Source of the DNA: Microbacterium invictum
GTDB lineage: Bacteria; Actinomycetota; Actinomycetes; Actinomycetales; Microbacteriaceae
Direction: 5' to 3'
NCBI RefSeq assembly: GCF_034421375.1
Contig: NZ_CP139779.1
Span: 1,488,001-1,552,000, forward strand
DNA length: 64,000 bases
Part shown: positions 44,087 through 52,739 of the stretch, piece by piece
Numbering within the stretch: position 1 is the stretch's first letter
How the letters are laid out: every line of letters starts with the position of its first letter
Notes under the pieces: generated by a model
What the model saw: the letters and a program-made list of their open reading frames with translations, nothing else
What the model was told of the DNA's origin: nothing
Databases searched by the model: none
Translations under genes and position numbers: made by a program

Positions 44087-44929
44087 ATGCCCGAGTCGCC
44101 CGAAGTGCAGGTCCTCGCCGACGTCCTCGACGACGCGGTGTCCCACCGTCGGATCATCGGCGTCGATGTGGGGGAGTTCCGCTCGTGGAAGACCCGGGAT
44201 CGACCGGTGGAGGGTCTCGTCGGGGCCACGATCACGGGTGTGACGCGCTTCGGCAAACACCTCGACATCGACACCGACCGCGGCGACCTGGTCGTCACGC
44301 TCGGACGCGCGGGGTGGGTGCGCCACCGCGTCGAGGATGACGACGACGCAGCGCACGATGCCGCCGAGCCGACCTCGCCTGCCGCGGCGGTGATCGCCAC
44401 GGTCGAACTCGACGACGACACCGCCCTGGAGTTCACCGACGCCGGCGAATGGCTCTCTCTCGCGCTGTCACTGGTGGATCACCCCCAGGACGTGCCGGCG
44501 GTGAAGAAGCTCGGACCCGACCCGCTGTCACCGACGTACACCCGGGCCGACTTCGACCGGATCACCGTCGGACGTCGCAAGCAGCTCAAGGCGCTGCTGC
44601 AGGAGCAGGAGAGCATCTCGGGCATCGGCAACGCGTACTCCGACGAGATCCTCCATCGCGCGAAGATCGCACCCACGACGCACGCCGCCGCTCTCGACGA
44701 GGCCGAGCGGGAAGTGCTGTTCGAAGCGATCCGAGACGAGCTCGCCGAGGCGGTGCGTGCGCGCCGCAGCATCCCGCTCCCGCGACTGAAACAGGCAAAG
44801 GCGGAGTCGATGCGCGTCCACGGGCGCACCGGCGAAGCCTGTCCGGTGTGCGGCGGGAAGGTGGCGGACGTACCCGGGTCCAAGGGGTCGGCGCAGTACT
44901 GTCCGACGTGCCAGGGTCCCGCTGACTGA
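44087..44929 (+). CDS. Fpg/Nei-family DNA glycosylase
   Basis: Bifunctional base-excision glycosylase/AP lyase for oxidised bases, 280 residues. After Met the catalytic Pro2-Glu3 (MPESPEVQ) is kept, with the beta-domain lysine in FGKHLDI, the helix-two-turn-helix SGIGNAYSDEILHRAKI, and a C-terminal zinc finger CPVCGGKVA...YCPTC. The acidic insert DDDDAAHDAAE is unusual. Either Fpg or Nei; the second residue context (PES, not PEL/PEG) does not decide. GAAAGGA lies upstream. Confidence 0.9.
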   Translation: MPESPEVQVLADVLDDAVSHRRIIGVDVGEFRSWKTRDRPVEGLVGATITGVTRFGKHLDIDTDRGDLVVTLGRAGWVRHRVEDDDDAAHDAAEPTSPAAAVIATVELDDDTALEFTDAGEWLSLALSLVDHPQDVPAVKKLGPDPLSPTYTRADFDRITVGRRKQLKALLQEQESISGIGNAYSDEILHRAKIAPTTHAAALDEAEREVLFEAIRDELAEAVRARRSIPLPRLKQAKAESMRVHGRTGEACPVCGGKVADVPGSKGSAQYCPTCQGPAD

Positions 44930-44959
44930 GCGGAGACGTCCGGCCCGCGGGGATCGGAT

Positions 44960-44965
44960 TAGCAT
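44960..44965 (+). promoter_or_regulatory. -10 TAGCAT of the Cys-rich peptide gene
   Basis: TAGCAT ends 6 nt before the ATG at 44972; the six bases between are GGAGGG, so either leaderless or SD-led translation is possible. Confidence 0.45.
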
Positions 44966-44971
44966 GGAGGG

Positions 44972-45112
44972 ATGACCACGCAGACCTCCACGACCGATAC
45001 TCCCGCCGCGGCGACCACCGAGGACACCAAGCCCCTCGTCCCGGGCGCGAACCTCCTGGGCGCACCGGGCGCCGCCGGTTCGTGCTGCGGCGGCAGCGCC
45101 TGCGGCGTCTGA
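44972..45112 (+). CDS. 46-residue Cys-rich peptide
   Basis: Too short for most gene callers: 46 codons from ATG to TGA. The N-terminal half is Thr/Ala/Asp-rich and disordered; the end reads NLLGAPGAAG then SCCGGSACGV, with three cysteines in six residues. A strong -10 box and GGAGGG lie directly upstream. The CCGG tail suggests metal binding, thiol chemistry or a modified-peptide precursor, but no maturation genes are adjacent. I do not recognise the family. Confidence 0.6.
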   Translation: MTTQTSTTDTPAAATTEDTKPLVPGANLLGAPGAAGSCCGGSACGV

Positions 45113-45130
45113 GGACTTCCGCGGAGCCGG

Positions 45131-45679
45131 TCAGAGTGTCTGACCGGCGTGCGTGCCCTCGGCGATCTCCTCGACGACCTTCGCGTTGAACGCCGGAAGG
45201 TCGTCGGGTGTCCGGCTCGAAACGAGTCCCTGGTCGACGACGACCTCCTCGTCCACCCACCGGGCTCCGGCATTGCTCAGATCCGTCTTGAGGCTCGGAT
45301 AGCTCGTCAGAGTGCGGCCTTCCACAGCTCCGGCCTCGATGAGGATCCAGGCGCCGTGGCAGATGACGCCGACCGGCTTGTGCTGAGAGAAGAAGTCGCG
45401 GGCGAAGGCCACCGAGGCGTTATCCATCCGGAGATGGTCGGCATTGACGACGCCGCCGGGCAGCACGAGGGCGTCGTACGAGGCGGCATCGGCGCTCGCG
45501 ACGGCGACATCGACCGCCTGTTCGTGCCCCTTCTTGCCTGTCACGCTCCCCGTCGCGGGTGAGACGAGGTGCGCCCGGGCACCGGCATCGGTCACCGCCT
45601 GCCATGGACTGGTCAACTCGCTGTCCTCGTAGCCGTCGGTGAGGAGGAACGCGACGGTCTTGCCGTTCAGGTCGGTCAT
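45131..45679 (-). CDS. DJ-1/PfpI superfamily protein (class I glutamine amidotransferase-like)
   Basis: 182 residues of the PfpI/YhbO type: KTVAFLLTDGYEDSELTSPWQAV at the N-terminus, the DALVLPGGVVNADHLR block and the nucleophile elbow VICHGAWIL with its cysteine and histidine. Relatives act as proteases, glyoxalases/deglycases or stress chaperones. The ATG has AAAGGA upstream, and an inverted repeat overlaps its -10 box, hinting at regulation. Confidence 0.9.
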   Translation of the reverse strand: MTDLNGKTVAFLLTDGYEDSELTSPWQAVTDAGARAHLVSPATGSVTGKKGHEQAVDVAVASADAASYDALVLPGGVVNADHLRMDNASVAFARDFFSQHKPVGVICHGAWILIEAGAVEGRTLTSYPSLKTDLSNAGARWVDEEVVVDQGLVSSRTPDDLPAFNAKVVEEIAEGTHAGQTL

Positions 45680-45691
45680 GACGGATCCTTT

Positions 45692-45712
45692 CGTGGGGTC
45701 GCCCCCACGCTA
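45692..45712 (-). promoter_or_regulatory. Promoter with overlapping inverted repeat for the DJ-1/PfpI gene
   Basis: On the minus strand a TAGCGT -10 (45707-45712) overlaps a perfect 7-bp inverted repeat CGTGGGG/CCCCACG (45692-45698 and 45703-45709). The arrangement would let a bound protein block transcription, or let the leader start with a hairpin. Confidence 0.4.
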
Positions 45713-45733
45713 GGTCGCTCCGCCGTCCCTGAC

Positions 45734-45750
45734 CCGGGGCTTGCCCCCGG
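45734..45750 (-). terminator. Hairpin downstream of the MFS gene
   Basis: CCGGGG-CTTGC-CCCCGG lies 20 nt past the MFS stop codon on the minus strand. The stem is short (6 bp) and not followed by a U-run, so its terminator role is tentative. Confidence 0.3.
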
Positions 45751-45769
45751 CACCTGTGACGGCTACGCC

Positions 45770-47290
45770 TCAGTGCGCCGCGGGGAGGGGGAGCCCTTCG
45801 TCGGCGGGCTTGCGCACCAGGAAGGCGCTGAACAGCAGCGGCAGCGACACGATCGTCGCGAGCAGGAACGCGGCGTGCGCCCCCTGGGCTCCCGCGTCCT
45901 CGGCTCCGGACGCCTCGGCGGCCGCCTGCACGCTGGACATCACGGTGATGAACAGAGCGATGCCGGCTGCCCCGGCGACCTGCTGCACCGTTCCGACCAC
46001 CGCCGAGCCGTAGGAGTAGTACTTCCGGTCAAGCGACGCCAGCGACGCTGTGAACAGTGGCGTGAACGACAGCGCGAGACCGATCGACAGCGCGGTCTGG
46101 CCTGCGGCGATGGCCCACACCGGCGTGGTCGCGGTGAACGTCGTGAAGACCCACAGCATCCCGACGGCGATCACGGTGCCCGGGACGAGAAGGACCCGCG
46201 TGCCGTACCGGTCGTAGATGCGACCCACGATCGGGCCCGCGAGACCCATGGCCAGGGCGCCGGGCAGGACGATGAGGCCCGACATGAACGGGTCGAGGCC
46301 CACCACGTTCTGCGCGTACAGCGGCAGCACGGTGATGATGCCGAAGAACGCCGCTGACAGCAGCGTCATGTGGCCGGTGGCGAAGCTGAAATTGCGGAAG
46401 GTGAAGACCCGCAGATCGAGCAGGGCGTCGTCGGTGCGCTGCAGTCGGATCTGACGCCACGCGAAGAGCGCCAGGGCGATCACGCCGACCGAGAACGCGA
46501 CGATGAGCGAGACCGTCGCGGTCGTGGATGCGGTCGCCGCCTCGGCGGCCGTGCCGCCGTGCGCCTCGGCAGCGCCCCCGATCTGGCTCAGACCGTAGAC
46601 GAGGCCGCCGAAGCCGAAGGCCGAGAGGATGACGGACAGAACGTCGATCGGAGCCCGCGTGGTCTCGCCGAGATTGCGGATCCAGATCGCGCCGACGCCC
46701 AGGGCGACCAGGGCGATCGGGAGGACGACCCCGAAGTTCCACCGCCACCCGACGGTGTCGATGAGGAAGCCCGACAGCGAGGGTCCGATCGCCGGAGCGA
46801 GGGAGATGACGATGCTGACGCGGCCCATCATGCGCCCACGCGACTGCGGCGGGACGACGTTCATGATCGTCGTCATGAGGAGGGGCATCATGATCGCCGT
46901 TCCCGAGGCCTGCACGACCCGCGCGACGAGCAGCATGGGGAAGCCGGGGGAGAGGAACGCGATCAGCGTGCCGAGCGAGAAGAGGCTCATCGCGGCGATG
47001 AACATCTGCCGGGTCGTGAAGCGGCGCAGGAGGAAGCCCGTGATCGGGATCACCACCGCCATCGTGAGCATGAACGCCGTGGTCAGCCACTGCGCGGCGA
47101 CGGCGGTGATGCCGAGGTCGACGATGAGACGCGGGATCGCGATGCCCATCGTCGTCTCGTTCAGGATCGCCACGAAGGCGGCCGCCAGCAGCAGCCAGAT
47201 GATCCGGCTCTCGATCGGACTGAGCGTCGCGGGCGGCGTCGCGGCATCCCGGACGGTGCCGGCGGTGGGAACGGTGTCGGTGGCTGCCAC
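45770..47290 (-). CDS. MFS transporter, DHA2 (EmrB/QacA) family
   Basis: 506-residue proton-driven exporter with about 14 transmembrane helices. Motifs are LNETTMGIAIPRLIVDLG in helix 1, GFLLRRFTTRQMFI (motif A) and the motif C-like SIVISLAPAIGPSLSGFLID. It likely exports drugs or metabolites. The GTG at 47290 has GAGGAG upstream and is preferred over an in-frame start 21 codons earlier, which adds an atypical Arg/Pro-rich tail. Confidence 0.9.
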   Translation of the reverse strand: MAATDTVPTAGTVRDAATPPATLSPIESRIIWLLLAAAFVAILNETTMGIAIPRLIVDLGITAVAAQWLTTAFMLTMAVVIPITGFLLRRFTTRQMFIAAMSLFSLGTLIAFLSPGFPMLLVARVVQASGTAIMMPLLMTTIMNVVPPQSRGRMMGRVSIVISLAPAIGPSLSGFLIDTVGWRWNFGVVLPIALVALGVGAIWIRNLGETTRAPIDVLSVILSAFGFGGLVYGLSQIGGAAEAHGGTAAEAATASTTATVSLIVAFSVGVIALALFAWRQIRLQRTDDALLDLRVFTFRNFSFATGHMTLLSAAFFGIITVLPLYAQNVVGLDPFMSGLIVLPGALAMGLAGPIVGRIYDRYGTRVLLVPGTVIAVGMLWVFTTFTATTPVWAIAAGQTALSIGLALSFTPLFTASLASLDRKYYSYGSAVVGTVQQVAGAAGIALFITVMSSVQAAAEASGAEDAGAQGAHAAFLLATIVSLPLLFSAFLVRKPADEGLPLPAAH

Positions 47291-47446
47291 GAGGCTCCTC
47301 GGAACGGGTGGATGAAGGCGAAGAGACGGAGGGCGCGCGCAGGCGCGCGTCACCGCGAGGACTGTCAGAGGCTAACCGACGCCTCCGACGCGGCATTCCC
47401 GTCCAAGGCGAATCCGCCTGGGGGCAATCCGCTCGGGGAGGGCTTG

Positions 47447-47656
47447 TCACGACGTGACGGTCGGCTCCGCGTCGTCGTCGTCGGCCGAACCGATCGGATC
47501 CGTCGGCTCGGGCTCTGGCTCGGCGGCCAGGAGTCCCGCCGGCGTCGGGGAGGTCAGCTCCTCCTCGGGCACGGCCCTGAGCTCGTCGATCTCGGCGCGG
47601 ATCTCGGCGAGGTCCTCTCCATCGCGGGCGGGCTGTTCCGGAGTGGTCTCGCTCAT
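47447..47656 (-). CDS. Small acidic hypothetical protein
   Basis: 69 residues, strongly acidic (runs EPEPEPTDP and ADDDDAEP), with a short helical stretch EDLAEIRAEIDELRAVPEEEL. No membrane segment. A TAGGGT box ends 6 nt before the ATG. Possibly a disordered regulatory or metal-buffering protein; no family recognised. Confidence 0.55.
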   Translation of the reverse strand: MSETTPEQPARDGEDLAEIRAEIDELRAVPEEELTSPTPAGLLAAEPEPEPTDPIGSADDDDAEPTVTS

Positions 47657-47662
47657 GCAGCC

Positions 47663-47668
47663 ACCCTA
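47663..47668 (-). promoter_or_regulatory. -10 TAGGGT of the small acidic protein gene
   Basis: TAGGGT ends 6 nt before the ATG at 47656. It lies 25 bp from the divergent ABC-exporter promoter. Confidence 0.5.
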
Positions 47669-47693
47669 CCGAGCCGGTAGGGGTGGGCGTCAG

Positions 47694-47699
47694 TAGGCT
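47694..47699 (+). promoter_or_regulatory. -10 TAGGCT of the ABC exporter gene
   Basis: TAGGCT ends 7 nt before the GTG at 47707. It excludes the upstream in-frame GTG at 47683, which lies before the box. Confidence 0.5.
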
Positions 47700-47706
47700 G
47701 GCGAAG

Positions 47707-49767
47707 GTGAGTATGCGCGGCGGCGGCGGCGGCGGCGGGGGCGGGGGAGCCCCCGGCGGCTTCCGACCCGTCGACATCGAGGCGCAGCGCCGGCTGAACG
47801 CCGAGGCGCCGAAGATCCCGAATCTGGGCCGACGCGTCATCGCCCTCTTCCGCCCGTACCTCGGCCGAATCATCCTGACGGGCGTTCTCGTCATCGTCGG
47901 CGCCGGTGTGGCGGTGATCCCGCCCCTGCTCGTGCAGCGCATCTTCGACGACGCGCTGTTCCCCGTCGGCGGCGGGTCCCCCGACATCCCCCTCCTCGCC
48001 CGGCTCGTGACGATCATGATCGGGCTCTTCCTCCTCTCCGCCGTGCTCGGGGTCGTGCAGACGTGGTTGACCTCGACCGTGGGGAACAGGGTGACCGGCG
48101 ACCTGCGGGTGCGCCTCTTCGATCATCTCCAGGCGATGGAGCTCGCCTTCTTCACCCGGACCAAGACGGGCGTCATCCAATCCCGGCTGCAGAACGACGT
48201 CGGCGGCGTATCGGGGGTGCTCACGAACACGGTGACGAGCATCCTCGGCAACGTCGTCACCGTCATCGCGTCGCTCGTGGCGATGATCATCATCGACTGG
48301 CGCCTGACCATCATCGCGGTGGTCATGATGCCGTTCCTCGTCATCGTCCAGCGCCGTGTCGGTCAGGTGCGCGCGCGGATCGCCGGGGAGACCCAGGAGT
48401 CGCTGTCGGAGCTGACGTCCATCACGCAGGAGACGCTGAGTGTCTCGGGCATCCTGCTGTCGAAGTCGTTCAACCGCCAGCGCACCGAGTCGGCGCGCTA
48501 CGCCGACGAGAACGTCAACCAGGTGCGGCTGCAGGTGCGACGCGCGATGAGCGGTCAGGGCTTCTTCGCGGTCGTGCAGGTGCTGATGTCGAGCGTGCCG
48601 GCCCTCATCTACCTCGTCGCGGGGCTCCTCGTGACCGGCGGTGCCGACGCGATCACCGCGGGGACGATCGTCGCCTTCACCACCGTGCAAGCGCGCCTGC
48701 TCATGCCGCTGATGGGTCTGATGCGCGTGGCGCTCGACCTGCAGACCTCGGCGGCCCTGTTCGCCCGCATCTTCGAGTACCTCGACCTCACGCCGGCGAT
48801 CCGCGACGCCCCCGACGCCATCGACGTCGCCGAAGCACCCGGACCCCTGGGACGCATCGAGTTCCGCGACGTGGTGTTCCGCTACCCGGATGCCGCACCG
48901 GAGACCCGCCCCACCCTCGGAGGTATCTCGTTCGTCGCCGAGCCCGGACAGCACGTCGCTTTCGTCGGTCCCTCCGGCGCGGGCAAGACCACCGTGCTCT
49001 ACCTCACCCCCCGCTTCTACGAGGCCGGTGACGGAGCGGTGCTCTTCGCCGGCGAGGACGTCCGTCGCCTCACCCAGGAGTCGATCATCGACCGGATCGG
49101 GATCGTCTCGCAGGAGACATACCTCTTCCATGCCACGATCCGGCAGAACCTCCGGTACGCGAAACCAGACGCGACGGATGCCGAGCTCGAGGCGGCATGC
49201 CGGGCCGCCAACATCCACCACGTCATCGAAGGGTTCGAGCGGGGGTACGACACCGTCGTCGGCGAGCGCGGCTACCGGCTGTCGGGCGGTGAGAAGCAGC
49301 GGATCGCGATCGCCCGCGTTCTGCTGAAAGATCCTCCGGTCCTCCTCCTCGACGAGGCGACCTCGGCCCTGGACACCGTCTCGGAGCGGGTGGTGCAGGA
49401 GGCGCTGGACGCCGCGGCGAGGGGACGGACCACCCTGTCGATCGCGCACCGCCTCTCGACGGTCATCGCCGCCGACGTCATCCACGTGATCGAGGCCGGG
49501 CGGATCGTGGAGTCGGGGACGCACGGCGAACTCGTGGCCGCAGGGGGGCTCTACGCCGAACTCGCGGCGCAGCAGCTCGCCACCACGCGGGTGCTCGACG
49601 CCGAGGCCGGCGACGAACCTGCCGACCTCGCCGAGCGTCGAGCGGACCGCGCGCCGGATGAGGAGGCGCAGCCCGAGGTCGCGGACGACCTGCGTCGCGA
49701 TCGGGAGGAGGTCGCGAGACTCCTCACCGAGCCGGTGGTCGTCCTTCCCGACCGCCCGCTGCCCTGA
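47707..49767 (+). CDS. ABC exporter, fused permease and ATPase
   Basis: 686 residues: a Gly-rich N-terminus with ten consecutive Gly, a six-helix type IV ABC transmembrane domain (about 45-345), and a nucleotide-binding domain with Walker A GPSGAGKTT, the Q-loop SQETYLF, signature RLSGGEKQR and Walker B PVLLLDEATSALD. The C-terminal tail (about 620-686) is acidic. It probably acts as a homodimer or heterodimer exporting lipids, peptides or drugs. No partner gene is adjacent. Confidence 0.93.
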   Translation: MSMRGGGGGGGGGGAPGGFRPVDIEAQRRLNAEAPKIPNLGRRVIALFRPYLGRIILTGVLVIVGAGVAVIPPLLVQRIFDDALFPVGGGSPDIPLLARLVTIMIGLFLLSAVLGVVQTWLTSTVGNRVTGDLRVRLFDHLQAMELAFFTRTKTGVIQSRLQNDVGGVSGVLTNTVTSILGNVVTVIASLVAMIIIDWRLTIIAVVMMPFLVIVQRRVGQVRARIAGETQESLSELTSITQETLSVSGILLSKSFNRQRTESARYADENVNQVRLQVRRAMSGQGFFAVVQVLMSSVPALIYLVAGLLVTGGADAITAGTIVAFTTVQARLLMPLMGLMRVALDLQTSAALFARIFEYLDLTPAIRDAPDAIDVAEAPGPLGRIEFRDVVFRYPDAAPETRPTLGGISFVAEPGQHVAFVGPSGAGKTTVLYLTPRFYEAGDGAVLFAGEDVRRLTQESIIDRIGIVSQETYLFHATIRQNLRYAKPDATDAELEAACRAANIHHVIEGFERGYDTVVGERGYRLSGGEKQRIAIARVLLKDPPVLLLDEATSALDTVSERVVQEALDAAARGRTTLSIAHRLSTVIAADVIHVIEAGRIVESGTHGELVAAGGLYAELAAQQLATTRVLDAEAGDEPADLAERRADRAPDEEAQPEVADDLRRDREEVARLLTEPVVVLPDRPLP

Positions 49768-49785
49768 TTTCGACCGGGGCGGCGC

Positions 49786-50727
49786 TCACCAGAGCGCGGC
49801 GGCCGACACCTCCGCCGTCGCAGCGCGCTCGGATCCCCGGCCCTGCAGGTCGCGGACGAACGCCCCCACCGCCCGCCGATAGCCGTCGTCCCGGTGGGTG
49901 CGGGCGATGGCGACGAGCGGGGGGAGGTCCAGACGCAGGATGAGCTCGATGCGCGCGCGCACGGCGGCCGGGTGCCCTGCGGAATCCAGGATCTCCAGAC
50001 CGCCCCGGAGACCGTCGAGGTAGTCGCGCAGGACCGGGAGAGCCTCCTTGTGCTGGGTGATCGACGACCCGTCCGCGCGTTCACGCCACTCCACCACGAC
50101 GTCGGGGACGACGTCGAACGATCGTGCGGCGGTGTACATCCGCTGGGCGAGGATCTGGTCCTCGTACAGCCGCCCCTCCGGAAAGGTCAGGCCGGCGCGG
50201 CGCCAGAAGTCGCGCCGGCTGACCTTGGACCAGGCGACGATGTTCCCGGATGCCTCGGGGTGCTCCTCGAGCGAGGTGCGCCGGCGCTCGGGGTCGGTCG
50301 CCGCGGCGACCCACGGTTGCACCGATCCCGCGGTGTACCCGCCCGCGGTGTCGGGTCGCAGTCGCACGTAGGCACCGGCGACGAAGTCGCTGCCGGTGTC
50401 GTCGAGGACGGTGAGGAGTCGCTCCAGCGCGGTCGGGGTGAACCGGTCGTCACCGTCGAGGAAGGCCAGGTAGGGAGTATCGACCGCACCGAGCCCGGTG
50501 TTTCGGGCGGCCGCGAGGCCGCGCCGCTGGGGGTGGCGGATGACGCGGAAGCGCTCGTCTCGGGCCGCCGCGCGAGCGAAGATCTCGGGGGTGTCGTCCG
50601 TGGACCCGTCGTCCACCAGCACCGCGTGCCAGTCGCGGAAGGTCTGGGACTGCAGGGATGCGAGCGCCTCGCCGACCCAGGGCCCGACGTCGAAGCCCGG
50701 GACGATGACGGTGAGGGCGGGTGTCAC
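49786..50727 (-). CDS. Family 2 glycosyltransferase
   Basis: 313-residue GT-A enzyme: ALTVIVPGFDVGPWVGEALASLQSQ, the nucleotide-sugar binding VLVDDGSTDDTPEI, LAAARNTGLGAV and the DGDDR metal-binding acidic motif, then GRLYEDQILAQRMY. It may glycosylate a wall polymer or lipid. The GTG overlaps the nadS stop (GTGA), placing it as the last gene of the NAD operon, which is functionally odd. Confidence 0.85.
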   Translation of the reverse strand: MTPALTVIVPGFDVGPWVGEALASLQSQTFRDWHAVLVDDGSTDDTPEIFARAAARDERFRVIRHPQRRGLAAARNTGLGAVDTPYLAFLDGDDRFTPTALERLLTVLDDTGSDFVAGAYVRLRPDTAGGYTAGSVQPWVAAATDPERRRTSLEEHPEASGNIVAWSKVSRRDFWRRAGLTFPEGRLYEDQILAQRMYTAARSFDVVPDVVVEWRERADGSSITQHKEALPVLRDYLDGLRGGLEILDSAGHPAAVRARIELILRLDLPPLVAIARTHRDDGYRRAVGAFVRDLQGRGSERAATAEVSAAALW

Positions 50728-51869
50728 GGGGCCGATCGTATCGCCCGCACGGCCGCCGCGACCTGGTCGGCGAGAGCGTCCACGTCGACGGCGGGCTGGT
50801 GGGGGAAGCTGAACCGCACCGCGGTCTGCGCGACCTCGGGGTCGACGCCCATCGCCAGCAGGACGTGCGAGGGCTCGTCGCTGCCCGCCGCGCACGCCGA
50901 CCCGCTCGAAGACACCACCCCGCGGCGCTCGAGTTCGAGCAGGATCGCCTCGCCCGACGTGCCGGGGAACACGAAGCTCGCCGTGCCGGGGAGCCGATGA
51001 ACGGGGTGTCCGGTCACACGCGCCTCGGGGACCCGCGCCCGCACGGCGGCGATGAAGCGGTCGCGGTCGACGGCCGCACGGGCGCTGCTTTCTGCCCTTT
51101 CGGCCTCGGCGAGCTCGAGCGCGGTCGCGAGGGCCACCGCCCCGGCGACGTCTTCGGTGCCGCTTCGGCGCCCCCGCTCCTGCCCGCCGCCGTGCAGGAG
51201 CGGTTCGATCGGGATCCTTCCGCGCACGGCGAGCACCCCGGTGCCCTTGGGGGCGCCGACCTTGTGGCCGGCGATGGCGAGGCTGTCGGCGCCGGTTCCC
51301 GCAAGAGACAGCCATCCCGCCGCCTGTACGGCATCGAGGTGAAGGGGGATGCGCCGCGCCGCCGTCGTCGCTGCGATCGCCGCCACATCCTGCACCGTCC
51401 CCACCTCGTTGTTGGCGTAGCCGAGGGCGACCAGGGCGGTGTCCTCCTGCAGGGCGTCGCTGACCGTGGCCGGGTCGATCCGTCCGTCGTGGTCGACCGG
51501 CAGCACGGTCACCGCGAACCCGTGGATCCGGCGAAGGTACTCCACCGACTCCAGCACCGCCTCGTGCTCGATCGGTGAGGTCACCACGTGCCGGGCGCCC
51601 CGGTTCTGCTGGGCCGCGACCGCGATGCCCTTCACTGCGAGGTTGTCGGCCTCGGTACCACCGGAGGTGAAGACGATGTCACCCGCGCGCATCCCGACCA
51701 CGCGGGCCACGCGCGAACGGGCGTCGTCGAGGGCGGCGGCCGCTGCCTCGCCGACCGTGTGGTGACTCGAGGCGTTGCCGAACCAGCGGGTCAGGTACGG
51801 CGCCATGGCCTCGAGGACCTCCGGGCGCACCGGCGTCGTCGCGGCGTTGTCGAGGTAGAGCAGCGACAT
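50724..51869 (-). CDS. nadS: Cysteine desulfurase, NadS-type
   Basis: PLP enzyme mobilising sulfur from cysteine, 381 residues: YLDNAATTPVRPEVLEAM, the Schiff-base lysine in IAGHKVGAPKG, and the catalytic cysteine loop SSGSACAAGSDEPSHVL. Located next to nadC and nadA, it fits the NadS role known in Corynebacterium and other bacteria: assembling the [4Fe-4S] cluster of quinolinate synthase. A general IscS role cannot be excluded. It follows nadC by 3 bp. Confidence 0.88.
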   Translation of the reverse strand: MSLLYLDNAATTPVRPEVLEAMAPYLTRWFGNASSHHTVGEAAAAALDDARSRVARVVGMRAGDIVFTSGGTEADNLAVKGIAVAAQQNRGARHVVTSPIEHEAVLESVEYLRRIHGFAVTVLPVDHDGRIDPATVSDALQEDTALVALGYANNEVGTVQDVAAIAATTAARRIPLHLDAVQAAGWLSLAGTGADSLAIAGHKVGAPKGTGVLAVRGRIPIEPLLHGGGQERGRRSGTEDVAGAVALATALELAEAERAESSARAAVDRDRFIAAVRARVPEARVTGHPVHRLPGTASFVFPGTSGEAILLELERRGVVSSSGSACAAGSDEPSHVLLAMGVDPEVAQTAVRFSFPHQPAVDVDALADQVAAAVRAIRSAP

Positions 51870-51872
51870 CGC

Positions 51873-52739
51873 TCACTCCGCATCCGGAGCGGCGATGCGG
51901 ATGTCGAGCCCCAGATCCAGCGCTCGGGCCGAATGGGTGAGCGCTCCGACGGAGATGACGTCGACACCGGTCTCGGCGATCGCGCGCACGGTGTCGAGGG
52001 AGACGCCGCCGGAGGCCTCGACGATCGCCCGCCCGGCGACGATTCCCACGCCGAGGCGGAGGTCGTCCAGCGAGAAGTTGTCGAGCATTATCGTGTCGAC
52101 GCCCGCGGCGAGCACAGGCTCGATCTGGTCCAGCCGATCGACCTCGACCTCCACGTGGACGGTGTGGGGGAGGGAGGACATCGCGGTGCGCAGCGCCTCG
52201 GTGACCGAGGAGCCGTCCGCGGTGAGGACCGCCAGGTGATTGTCTTTGACCATGACCGCGTCGGACAGCGAGTACCGATGGTTGCGGCCGCCGCCGCTCG
52301 TGACGGCGTGACGCTCGAGGGGCCTCAGCCCCGGTGTCGTCTTGCGCGTGTCGACGATCCGGGCCCGGGTGTGCGCGACCTCCGCCACGTAGCGAGCGGT
52401 GAGGGTCGCGATTCCCGACATCCGCTGCGTCAGGTTCAGGCCGACGCGTTCGGCGGTCAGGATGCCGCGGGCAGGCCCCTCGACGACGGCGAGCACCGAT
52501 CCCGGGTCGAACACTGCGCCGTCCTCGAGGAGCGCGGTCACCGTGATCCCGGGGTCGGTCAGACGGAAGGCCGACGCGAAGACGCTCAGCCCGCTCGCGA
52601 CGCCCGCCTCGCGGGCGATCAGCTCGGCCCGGGCGAAGGCGGTCTCGGGGATGAAGGCCGAGCTCGTCAGGTCACCCCACGGCGCGTCTTCGGAGAGGGC
52701 TGCTCCGACGACACGGTCGATCGCCGCCGGCGTCAGCAT
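51873..52739 (-). CDS. nadC: Quinolinate phosphoribosyltransferase
   Basis: Makes nicotinate mononucleotide from quinolinate and PRPP. 288 residues: SEDAPWGDLTSSAFIP at the N-terminus, LTQRMSGIATLTARY, VDTRKTTPGLRPLERHAVTSGGGRNHRYSLSDAVMVKDNH and the C-terminal DTIMLDNFSLDDLR/EASGGVSLDTVRAIAETGVDVISVGALTHS blocks. The ATG lies inside the last codons of nadB (7-bp overlap). Part of the NAD operon. Confidence 0.95.
   Translation of the reverse strand: MLTPAAIDRVVGAALSEDAPWGDLTSSAFIPETAFARAELIAREAGVASGLSVFASAFRLTDPGITVTALLEDGAVFDPGSVLAVVEGPARGILTAERVGLNLTQRMSGIATLTARYVAEVAHTRARIVDTRKTTPGLRPLERHAVTSGGGRNHRYSLSDAVMVKDNHLAVLTADGSSVTEALRTAMSSLPHTVHVEVEVDRLDQIEPVLAAGVDTIMLDNFSLDDLRLGVGIVAGRAIVEASGGVSLDTVRAIAETGVDVISVGALTHSARALDLGLDIRIAAPDAE

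Noticed and set aside
44087..44929. Assignment specifically to mutM (Fpg)
   Set aside because: The residues after Pro2-Glu3 do not distinguish Fpg from Nei-type proteins, so only the family is named.
47683..47706. Upstream GTG start for the ABC exporter
   Set aside because: It lies before the TAGGCT box that most probably drives the gene, so it would not be in the mRNA.
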